A DNA stretch of 60,000 nucleotides, taken from Nematostella vectensis (Eukaryota > Cnidaria > Anthozoa > Actiniaria > Edwardsiidae). Positions within the stretch are counted from its first letter, which is position 1; every line of letters begins with the position of its first letter. Position numbers and translations under genes: made by a program. This document shows positions 9,801-21,800 of the stretch, in pieces. The notes below the pieces were generated by a model that saw only the letters and a program-made list of their open reading frames with translations, was not told where the DNA came from and did no database searches. The stretch covers positions 7,430,801-7,490,800 of the forward strand of contig NC_064044.1 in NCBI RefSeq assembly GCF_932526225.1, read 5' to 3'.

Positions 9801-12800
9801 ATGATTTGCGTCGTCAAACGACATAACCTGTCGAAGCAACCGATACAGAACGAGGTCAGTGTCATTTTAGTTATGGCCATACTACAATGTGAAATGATTT
9901 GCGTCGTCAAACGACATAACCTGTCGAAGCAACCGATACAGAACGAGGTCAGTGTCATTTTAGTTATGGCCATACTACAATGTGAAATGATTTGCGTCGT
10001 CAAACGACATAACCTGTCGAAGCAACCGATACAGAACGAGGTCAGTGTCATTTTAGTTATGGCCATACTACAATGTGAAATGATTTGCGTCGTCAAACGA
10101 CATTGCCTGTCAAAGCAACCGATACAGAACGAGGTCAGTGTCATTTTAGTTATGGCCATACTACAATGTGAAATGATTTGCGTCGTCAAACGACATAACC
10201 TGTCGGAGCAACCGATACAGAACGAGGTCAGTGTCATTTTAGTTATGGCCATACTACAATGTGAAATGATTTGCGTCGTCAAACGACATTGCCTGTCAAA
10301 GCAACCGATACAGACCGAGGTCAGTGTCATTTTAGTTATGGCCATACTACAATGTGAAATGATTTGCGTCGTCAAACGACATTGCCTGTCGAAGCAACCG
10401 ATACAGACCGAGGTCAGTGTCATTTTAGTTATGGCCATACTACAATGTGAAATGATTTGCGTCGTCAAACGACATTGCCTGTCGAAGCAACCGATACAGA
10501 CCGAGGTCAGTGTCATTTTAGTTATGGCCATACTACAATGTGAAATGATTTGCGTCGTCAAACGACATTGCCTGTCGAAGCAACCAAGGTCAGTGTCATT
10601 TTAGTTATGGCAATACTACAATGTGAAATGATTTATGCAAGCTAGAATGAACGAACCTTCAAGTTGAGCGACGCCAGAATCGATTGCTTGTCGGCAAGCC
10701 TCGGGTCACCCGCTTGATCCACAGCCGTTCCCGACAGAAAAACGACCATGTCTGCCAAATTCGCGTTCACTGCTCGCAAGTCAGCTCGACAGAATGGCGA
10801 CCCCTGAATACCAAAGTCAGAATGTTAGAGTGCTAGAGAATGCCGGCGATAACAAGACGAAGACAGAGGGGGGAGGTAGACTGTGGGTAGCCATGGGGAT
10901 GACGCAGTTGGTAGAGCGTCGTTCTATATTAGAACATCCTGATGTTACACTTGACTTACCGGCAGGATATACACCTCGTGGAAGTTGCATATTTCTTCCC
11001 ACTAAAATATAAAATAAAAAATCAGATAAATTTACAGTATCACGTCTAACTCGCCCATTCTCTTTGAAGGGTATTATAGGTTTTCCATATCCTTGAAGCC
11101 GGCATTTGACTAGTAAAAGAAGCAGGTTATGTAAGTGGAGAAGGAAGGGACCATTCCGTTTCTTCCTTCAGGTCTGCGCTTGTTTTAATAGGCCCGAGCA
11201 AAAACTCACTCATGAAACCCTCACCAGAAGTAGTAAATGTGAATGTATTAGCGGAAAGCCTTAGATGGCTTAGATGGGGACGCTCTGTGCTCTTAGAGCA
11301 TATTTATGAGTATAAGTATGTTCGGTCAATTGTTTGAGGTGTTGGAGAACGCATTGTTCGCTAGTGGCAGAGAAATGCGTGTACGTGGGTATTCGGTCAG
11401 TTGCTTGAGGTGTTGGAAAACGCTCTGTTGTCTAGGGGCAAAGAAATGGTTAAACGTGTATGTTCAGCCTATTGGTTGAGGTTTAGAAGAAGGGAAAAAG
11501 TGGTGGGACTGGAGAATGTAGCTCTTGGGGAAAGCAAGGGGCGCTATCGTTCTGAAATACTCTTAGCTTGTCTACTGACAGGGGTGCAACAGAGAGGAAA
11601 GAAGCCAGGGGTTATGGGAGGGGAGGGGCTGGTGTAGGAGGTGAGCCATCCCACATTTGAAGGGCGCTGTTGTTACCTCAAGTTTCATGTAATCTTTATC
11701 TCCAAGGAACACTATCTTTTTAAGGTCTGATCGATGTAAGTTGCTTGCTCTCAGTGGCATAACCTAAAATAAAGTAAACATTTAGCCTTTCATACAATAA
11801 AAAACAACTCAAGGCGCGTTCCCAGGGTTGGCCGAGGGGGGAGGGGATGCGCAGTCATAGCTATCATATGGAAAAAGCATAGTATTTGAAGATTCCTTAA
11901 TAAATAATGACCCACTTATTGGCCGTCAAGGGGGGGGGGGGGGGGGGAGAGTGCGCGCGACCCTGTCCCCACGTATCCGTTTTTGTTTGAAAACGCAACC
12001 TTTTTGTTCCGTTTTCAAAGAGATCCACGACCACACGAAGCGTTTTCATTTTGATACGACCCGTCCCCACGAAAACGCAGAAACGATACGAAAAAGATAA
12101 CAAGTTCTACAGCGCATGCGTACTCGCGCGCCAAGTTGACTGGACCTGAGTTATCACGCCATCGTTTTCGAAAGGTTCCGTTTTCGTCCGTCCCCACGGC
12201 ACCGATAGGTTATCGTTTTCAAATAGTTCCACTCTGGAGATCGTTTTCAAATTGTTCCGTTGTCTGTCATCGTTTTCGCGTTTAAGTGTGGACGATACCC
12301 GTATCCGTAACAAAAAGGTTGCGTTTTCAAATAAAAACGGATACGTGGGGACGGGGTCTAATCCTGTTGGAAGTATAAGCGAGGCAGTTGTCATAGCGTG
12401 GCTCCATGGCTCTGTAGTTCCTGTGCCTCTCACTACCGGGCTCCGGGTATGATTCCCGGTTACAACGAGAGCTACAAGTGAGTTGGTTCTCGGCTTTGCT
12501 CGGAGGAGTTTTCCCTAGGTTCCCGGGTTCTCTTCCTTCCGAAAACAAAACAAGCACAAAACTTCGAGCTAAGGCTGGTTACGTGGTCAGACATGAGTCG
12601 TATGGCGGCTGCCTGAGGCGCCTGAACTCCTTGTTGTTCAGTATTCAGGCTGCAACGAGGGTGAATCGGGTGGGTGCGTTATATATGATATTATATAGTG
12701 TCCTGAAAAGTAATTCTATTGTTCTTTGGACGTTCTTTTGTCCACAATTCTTTTGTTCTTTAGACGTTCTTTATTCCGTCCGTACCTACGTATCATATAT

Positions 12801-15800
12801 AACGTACCTACCGCGGTGACTCGCTCTCAAATCTATTTAATTTTTATTTAGCTTATTTGTACCCTGGGTACCAGACGCTCGAGGATTTACGCGTGTTAGA
12901 CAAATAGAGATGATGAAAAACAGGAAAGAGACGCACGTTTTGTGTTTGAAGTTGGCGAACATTTTAAACACGTCTTCCTTGTGCCTTTCTCTCCACAATA
13001 TTGATCTTTAACTCGTGGCGTATATTTCTTACCATTTTGCGGAGGCCGACAAGAGGGTCTTCCTTCTTATTGAACACGCAAACCAGTATGTGATGAGTGA
13101 AGATAACGTTGGATGCCATCTCACGGGTCTGCAATACACAGAAAGGAGGTTTATTTATTGAAATGTGTAGATCCGACTTTCATGGCAATGTTTTTGTTTT
13201 GAATTTCAAAGCTCTCAAAATTTAAATTTTTACAACGTTCCCTCTATTATTTAATCCTTTAAAAATAGAATTTGATTTAGTTGTAGGATGGATTGAAATT
13301 CACCGTGATTCAAGCGGATTTGTCACACTAGTAAGATGAGATCTTATTTGCATAGGGTTTTATAGCCTACGAAACCACGCGTCACGCAAGTAGGCTCGAC
13401 TGTCACGCGTACACTCACACTCTCGGAACTTGCGCGTGGCACTCCTTTTAAGGGTGTCATACTTTTTTCCATCTTACAAACCATTTTTTCGTATTTTTCC
13501 GAAACTTCAACAATCATTTGCACATTTTACCTTTTACCTTTAACTGACCTAACTCTCTCACTCACCGGCGAAATGTATAACCTTGTAACCTTACCAATAT
13601 AGCCTCGTCAAAGGGCTTGGCCGCGACCCAGTAGAATGTCCCAGTCACGTCAAACCTGATTTGGGCGGGATCGCCACCGACTACGGGTTGCTGTTCTCGC
13701 AGGCTGCATAACAAAACACAGCGCATTTAGCCGTGGTAGAACAGCTGCAGAATTATTGTGATGCTACAAGGTAGCAAAAACGCACACAAAAAGCATTGTG
13801 TGCGGCTTATTTGGGAAAGCTGGGCTTATTTGGGAAATTATTTGTGATTCCGATCGAAATTTGGTAAATAACATATAAAGCTTTGTTTTTAAAATGGATA
13901 TTTAGACTTTTTTTCCATAATTTATCTTTCAATTTTGTGAGAAAACAATAATAGAGGTAGGCTGAGGGCTATCGCAGGAAGATGCGTAGATTACTCTCTT
14001 TCACTGGTTCTCTTTATATGGAACTTCTACTGTATAGCTGTTAAATATTTCTACCCATTGGGATAAATGTTTCGAAATTCAGGGACCGTTTAAATATCCT
14101 TTGTCATAACGCATTTTGTACATAACTGCTTTGCTACATGACAACGATCCTACAAGTTGTAAAGATATTTAGAATAAAGAAAAAATAAACCCTTATAGCT
14201 AAGAAAGAAGAGAAAGGTGATAGACATACACTTATATGTAACATTACACGAGACTATACAATTATTAATAAGTAGACCACTCTTCATGTTTTACTTGATT
14301 CCATGGTGTTTCCAGGGATGGCGATGTAATATGAAGCTCAACCATCCAATAGGCATATAGAAATGTCACGTGATTGGTATCACGTGGAAATCGCGTGAAC
14401 TCACCTTTCTTCCTGTTGCTGATCACTGGGAAAGGAATCACAAGAGATTCAGATAAAAGAAGAGGAAGATAACATAGAATACAAGAGCAGAGATGGCGGT
14501 GATTTAGAAGCAAATAGAATGAATGATCATGCATGCGACCTCATGTAGATCACGTGGACAGCTCATGCAACCAGTCAGCATAAATCCCATCGATATGTGA
14601 TAGTTAAGAATGTATCATAATGTGACAGATAATGGTGTCGAGATTATAGTCACTGAGAAGCACTTGTGACGTCACATCACGTGATTGTGGACATTTTGAA
14701 TGCGATATGGTGGGCACTCTTTATACGTTGTGTGATCAAGAATGACCGATCTTTTCCAGTGATGTCAAGTGTAGCGAAGGTTTGTTGAGCCGCGGAATGT
14801 CAACGCGACGCCTTGTAGCGAATAAATAAAAGACACGTGTCGAAGGCGTGTTGTCCACGTGATGACATGTTGGCGGATGTAAATCACATGTCGAAGGCGT
14901 GTTGCCCACGTGATGACATGTTGGCGGATGTAAATCACATGTCGAAGGCGTGTTGTCCACGTGATGACATGTTGGCGGATGTAAATCACATGTCGATGGC
15001 GTGTTGTGCAACGGATTACCACGTGGTGCCATGCAGAATGATGCCAAGTACGTGTCACGTGATAACCACGTGGTGCCATGCAGAATGATGCCAAGTACGT
15101 GTCACGTGATAACCACGTGGTGCCATGCAGAATGATGTCAAGTACGTGTTACGTGATAACCACGTGGTGCCATGCAGAATGATGTCAAGTACGTGTCACG
15201 TGATTACCACGTGGTGCCATGCAGAATGATGCCAAGTACGTTTCAACCGTCCCCGTACCAAATATTACGCTATTATTGCAAGTAACGACCTTTCTATACA
15301 GCAAATCCAGAAAAGACCCAAGAACAAGAACAAGAAAATATTTATCAATTTCATTTTAAAGATCGGATAAGAGAATAATGCTATTGGACGATAGACACAT
15401 AGAAGCTTGTTAATTTGTGTAATAAGTATAGAGAAGAGCAAAGAAGAGAGAAACGTGAGAGAAAGAATCGCCACTTTGAGGGCGTGTCCACGAACGTGGT
15501 GAGCCGTGCCACGTATGACGTAATCCCGTCTTGCATTGTGTGGTTTCCATGGTAACCTACCTTTGCGCAGCGGAGCCTGGTAGAGGTGTCAGCAGTGTGG
15601 CGCGAGTGTCTTTCGCTTCTTCGACCGCACTGACAATAGACGAGAAGATTCGAGGAAGACGGAACAACACGAGAGCAGATCGAAACGTAAATATTAGAGA
15701 CCTTTAAACCCGACCTCCAGTTCCGGTAACAATGCATACTGCAAACATATGTTTAAAAAAGTTGTCCTTCGTTTTTCCAGGTCATCGCCTTATAAGGAGA

Positions 15801-18800
15801 TTTCATATCATACTATGTAATTCCGCTTCAATCATTTTCGAGCAGCTATACAAGTTCAAATAAAGGAAATTTTGTTTCCTTTCGTCATTGAGCCATTTCG
15901 GATAGGTCCGAGAAACATTGATTTCAGTAACGGACGGACCATTTACACGAAGGACAACATATCCGTACAAAATATGCGATGCTTATTCTTAAAAAAAAAA
16001 CAGAACTGATCGTCGCTTCTAAAGGTTTTTTATAGTTGTTAAGAAAGGTTAGTATCGACGGAAGTGGTTAGTCAGAAAAGTTAGTGTTACAAAGTGTCTT
16101 TGAGTTATATAGAAGTTTGACTGATGTCTTATCTCGAGCTGTCTATTGGCAGATTGGTAGATCAATAGCTCCGCAGGGTAATATTGTGCGCATCTAGCAA
16201 CTCCACTGCGCTATACTGCAGGAGCAGATTTTTAGCCTTCAAAGCAATACAGCAGGCTTTTAAACAAAGCTATGTGCAGATTCGCACCAGCTTCGCTGCT
16301 AAATCGGCAGACCACTGAGCAAAACTTGTTTTGTTTCTTCATATTAGGTTATGACCGCTGACCATTACGTCAGACACATCGAGTACTCACGCTTTGAGCT
16401 TGCTCAGCACTTTGTAGCTGCCTTTGTTCTTGTTCGGGATCCGGTTAAGTGCTGACAGTCGGGTGGCGTTATCGTCATCCGTAGCCTTGAGCGCCACTAA
16501 AACAGAACCAACACCATTTGCGTGACACGAGTGATGTGTGATCTAGTTGTGCGTGACACCAGATGGCGGGCGTGACCTTGTCGTAAGTTTCTCATGTGGT
16601 GTTTATTATCATGATTACGAGTTGTCGTGAAGTGTGAGTGATCTAATAAGTGCGTGGTGCTTGAAAGGCTGACGCGAAATATGAAAATCCCAAACCGCGG
16701 TGATTCTTGGCTACTTCTATGGGAAGGCACTTTTGTCTTCGCCAACCCTAAGCAAGGGGGGGTGTCCATTAAATAACTTGAGGGGGAGGGAGGCAAGCTA
16801 TGGAAATCGTGCTCCGGACATTTTTAACTACCCAAAAAGGGCTCCGAAAAACATGGGCTCACCTGAGTCCTACTAAAAAGGGGAAAAGGGGAAAAATATT
16901 CTTACCCTTGAAGGGAGGAGGGCGCTATGAAATTAGTCAAAATCTCCCCCCCCCCCCCCCCTATGGGTAATTGATGAACACTCCCTAGCTCCGTGCCCGA
17001 GGCGGACTTCCATTTTCGTATTTTAAAAAATTCATATAAATTTAGCAAATAACAACATGCAAATTCATGCACGAGACACGAATGACGCAACATGCAACAT
17101 GCAGTAGCGGAGTGGAGAATGCGTACGAGTATAAGTAAAGTACAAATATGATGTCGGCAAGATATGACAGGTACAGCGCATGGTGGGTAATTTTTCGCAG
17201 TGAAGAATTCATAGTTCCCGCAACAGCGATGTTGGCGGCGTCGTCATAGCGACATCATACTGGCATCATACTTGCCAGTCATACTGGCGTCTCACAAAAT
17301 GACGTGCTGTGACGTCATCTAGGTTCGGTAATGCGTCATTCAGGGTTCTTCCATGAGTGCAATTCACGATCGAACGTCGAAAGTCATGGGAATGGTACAA
17401 AAATCAGTGACGTCATAGGAAAGGCAGTAGTTAGTAACGTCATAATAATTGCGTCATGACGTCATGCAAGGTAGTGGCGGCGTCATGATGACGTAGTGGT
17501 GGCGTCATGATGACGTAGTGGTGGCGCTCTTGTGTTGCCCAGTGCGCGCCCCATGCAGCTTCGTCATGCAGAAATAGGAAGTTGAGCGGTGGTTAGACCA
17601 GACCAAATCACACTCGTCAGCTAAAAAAGGGACTCTTAGCGTACTTTTTCTTGTCATTTCACCAACGCTTTTTATTCGTTACGTAGAATCTTTGAAATAC
17701 TGTCGTATTTTAAAAGGATTTTGTAATGAATAATGCTTTCAAATGGTTGTCGATGGAGGAGGGCAGTTGGGACTTACAGGTAACATCGGAAAGCTTTGAT
17801 TCGGACTCAATGCTAATCTCGCCTGCAGAAAGGGCGAAAGAAAGCTTTAAAACATAACCTGAACAGTGACGCATATATTACTCGACCAATCAGGTAAAGC
17901 CTTATAAGCTTTGCATCCTTACAAATGCGCAAGTGACAAAAGGGAGGGGGTGGGGGGAAGGATTATCTGTTAGCTGATTTGAAGTTTACCTAGCAGAAAC
18001 AATAAAGCAGTTAATTTAGATCGTGATCATCATTTTAGAAAACACCCTGGCCCAACCACCGCTCGACATTCTGAACCCTTACGATTCTCATTCACAACGA
18101 CCCCGCCGTCCTTGATCATCATCGCGCCATTCCACACCATTCGCCTGACATCGACATCCGCGTTTTCTTCGTCTCCTTTTAACCGGAAGCTCTTAACGGA
18201 TTTCATCCAGCGGTTTGAGGCTAGTACAAAATGCGCACGCAAGTTACTGACGGTTAGGAGCCCCGCGTTTCGACCAGGGTCAGGAATGCGCGCGCATATT
18301 CTAATGGCAGAGAGCTGGTTGTACCAGGGTCGTTTTCAGCAACTGCGCAAGGAGGTTTGAAGAGTAAATAGGTTGTCTTGACAAAAGTGGTTGCCAGTGG
18401 TTGTCATAAGAAAATATGGGAAGACCAACCCGATCAAGCATGTAGAATGGAGTGCGATGTGTTTTTGATCTATGACGCAAAGAATAGTGTAAGAAAGAAC
18501 AAATCGCGGAATAGAATGAAATGTCCGTGTGAAGGGTCGTTAGGAAACTCAGAGAAAATATACAGTACCTTTCCACATCATTCTACGAGACCCCTCGCCT
18601 GAGCAGGCAAAAGATTGCAAGAAAAATACACGCAACAGTTAGAAGCGATCCGCAGCCGAAGATGAAAAAAAACAAAACAAAGAATAAGCCAAAGCATGAC
18701 TCCGATGTGTGCTGGCGATGAATGTTGGCGTCTTGGATGTCACAAAGTGTTCGGAGATATCTTAGGTCAGTATCCACAAATGATGATACTCTACGTGTGC

Positions 18801-21800
18801 ATGTGTGGAAGGCCTGTGGTAACCAGGCTCAAAGCATGATGGGAGATATGAAAGGAATGGGATTCGTCACAAATATGTAGTATACACCTATTTCAAAGAG
18901 GGCTGAACACGGAACCACGTGTCGTAACCCGCATTGGTTCCCTGAAGGCTTTACAAGGAACACAAACAAGAGTGATACAACTTTCCAAACCAAGATTAGC
19001 TTATATTTACGCTTATTTGTCCACTAATTTGATACCCATGAAACAATGCGGGCTACGACACATTGATTGTACCATTTTTTTTTCACAACGATTCTACAAC
19101 TTTTTTTCAATTAAATAACTTAATGCGTTTTTTATAGAAAAGTCTATCGGCAAGTGGTGAGACTATACATTTTAAACGTTCAGATTTTAACTCTTTACCT
19201 TTTAGATTTATATTAGGTTAGGTGGGCAAGGTTTTTTGTTTACAGTTAAAGGTCAAACAAAAATGTACCAGTGTTACAAGTAAGTGAAAGAAACAATCCC
19301 TCGCCTTTGCTGAAACCTATCTACTAACTCAAAACATAGGCCGCACTCTAGGTGTTACAGGTCACGATGAAATATTCCAACGCTGTTACCATTAGCTAGC
19401 ATCTTCGCAATAAGCTGTTACACAGTTACACGTATCAGCGTACTACAATGAATCTTAGAAGGGGATTAGACACCGGGCTAGTAGGAGCAAAATTCAGCGA
19501 TCTGTATTTCGCAATGAAGCAGCCACAGTCCTGAAACCTTCAACTCGCGTTTCTCAGGCATGCAATACACTTCTTTCTCATAGCAACCTTTTTCTTATTG
19601 CAAATTTTATCGCTATAGCAAGCTTCAACAAAATGCAATAAGTTAATCCCAATTTCAGCCGTTGCCAAGGCGATTACTAGAGTTACAAGGCGATTTCTCG
19701 AGTTGCCATCGTGCTCGTTGCTAAGGTAAGTTGTTTCTCGTTGCTAAGTTCATCACTTGCCTGTGTTCTCGTTAGGGTTGTCGTCTTCTGGCTGAAAAGT
19801 CTTGTTGCTTGCGGCAACCGAAGGGTCTCTACGCTGTTTGCGTTGCACTTTATAAAAGAACACATTTTTTTACATTTCCTGTATTTAAATCTTTAAGATT
19901 ATTTAATGATTTAAGGGATAATAGCATAGATTTTAGGTTTCAGTCATATTTTAGCAGATCACGTTTATTTTCGTGCAAGGTGTTTAAAGCCGCATTGTCA
20001 CCAGTTTTCTTCCGGAGGTCCGACGGAAACCTCAACCGTTAAAAGACGAAAGAATCTATTAAAATCCGAGATATTAAACAGGCCATACGCGAAATATTTT
20101 TCGCGTTTTCCGTTAAAAATCATCGGAGATTGTTACGTAATCGACCGGAAGTAAACTGGTGACAATGCGGCTTTAAATATATATTGTTTGAGACATATGT
20201 TTACGACTCATACTTGACTAATGGATTTATTAGATTATTTTGTTAGTTAATAGAAACAACTCATTTAAAAGCGAAAGGGAGCCATTGGTTAGAAAACTAG
20301 TTACGGTTATGATGCGACCCTCTATAAATAAAGACTATTGTATTATATTATTTAGCCATTATGATTTAAACTAAATGTTATTCAAAAGACTGCGTCACTA
20401 AAATATGTTTTGATTTTTCAGAAATCACAAAGCTCATTCAGAGATTAAGAATTTGAAAGCCCCACCACGTTTTTTAAAGGGAAAATTCGTAAGGTTTCGA
20501 TAGGCAAGTTGCTAACATTATAAATGGTAAACGAAAGCAGTTATATTGGAATTGTAGACAAATTTTCAAACACACTATCGAAGGGAAAAGCTCGAAAACT
20601 TCATCTGAACTTTCAAATATAACAAGATATGTGAAAACAGTCCCTAAAAAATGGAAAATGTCTTTTATAGATTAGCTTCTTGACACGCATAATGTTAAAA
20701 TACCTTTAATCAGAAAATTAAAATGGTAAATCTAATTTCTTCTGTACTGGATCGAAAGAAACGAGTCATACGATGTTCAATGACACTATGACACTATCTT
20801 CAAACAGGGCCGTAGCAGGGGGTGGGGCACTGGGGGCACGTGCCCCCTCAATATTTTCAAAAATTATAAGGAAACGACCAGTAGGGGCGTTACTGTGCCC
20901 CCCATTGTTTTCTTAATGTTTCTATATTGTGCCACCCCAATAATTAGAGGCCTGCTACGGCTTTGTTAAATAAAATACAAATACGTTGGCGTATCAATAT
21001 TTCGACCGTTGAGTCAAATAGCTGCGGAGGCAGCTAATAAAATAGTGACGCAGTCTTTTATTTATCCGTTATAACTTACTCTGAGTTGTGAGAAGAAACC
21101 CAAATTCCTCATCATCATCATCCTTAGCAGGCGACTCTATAACCATTAGTGTTATCAAGAGGGATTTTTAAAATTAGAACCACTATTATAGCGAATTAGA
21201 GAGCTCAGCCCCCAAAGCCTTCGACATGCGGGCCCGTTCTAGAAGTTTACCCATTTGACTAAGGAACGATTGCTAGAGAATTAAAAAAATATTACATTGA
21301 TGTTACATTTTTTTGGGAAATCGCAATGTTCTGAGAAGAAATGATAATTGAATAATATGTAAACGTGGACATTAAAACGCAAAACGTTCAAACACGATAA
21401 AAAATAGAAAATGAAATAATGAAAATCAGAAAATAGTCGAAATTGCAGAGAGAAAGTGCAGATAATGAGAAAAAAGCTTGAAAATCCTGATGATGGTTCT
21501 TGAGAGAAATTTGTTATTGTTTATTAAAACGAAGATCATCCCAGATTACAAAGTTTTGTTAGTCTTAGCTGTAGAAGTATTAGTATTAGAAGAATTAGTA
21601 TAATAATAAGATCAAACTCTATTATTTCCGAGTTATTAACCTAAAGATTCATTTCAGGTTATCCAATCATCTTTTGACTATTGAGATCTTTATAATAATC
21701 TAAAATAACAAAATGGAAGAGCTTAGCTCACTAAGATAAGCGAGACATCAAAAATATTTTTCCTTGGACGAGAGAAACGACGAAAAAGCTGTACTATATC

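Larger units (their letters stand above)
14365..15243. promoter_or_regulatory. E-box (CACGTG) cluster in Slo1 intron 21
   Basis: At least fifteen CACGTG hexamers lie in about 880 bp. Early ones are near 14368, 14383, 14549 and 14677. The rest are within two minisatellites: three 51-bp units (14841-14994, with CCACGTGATGACATG) and five 47-bp units (15015-15243, with CCACGTGGTGCCATG and TACGTGTCACGTGAT). CACGTG is the binding core of bHLH factors of the USF, MITF, MYC and CLOCK types. Regulatory function is inference only. Confidence 0.5.

Noticed and set aside
9041-10561. 506-codon minus-strand ORF of 31-residue repeats and the 460-codon plus-strand ORF over the same block
   Set aside because: The 93-bp unit is divisible by three and happens to lack stops in these frames, so both strands stay open. 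The real coding sequence at the left edge is exon 27 in a different frame. No repeat-protein gene is supported.
9155-10633. CRISPR-like array
   Set aside because: The units are contiguous and nearly identical over their whole length, with no variable spacers, and the context is a eukaryotic intron.
12385-12460. Functional tRNA gene
   Set aside because: A- and B-box-like words are present, but no complete cloverleaf with paired acceptor stem could be drawn; a SINE head fits better.
14736-15094. 103- and 109-codon ORFs with repeated DLHPPTCHH or RHVIYIRQ words
   Set aside because: They are read-outs of the 51-bp and 47-bp tandem repeats in several frames.
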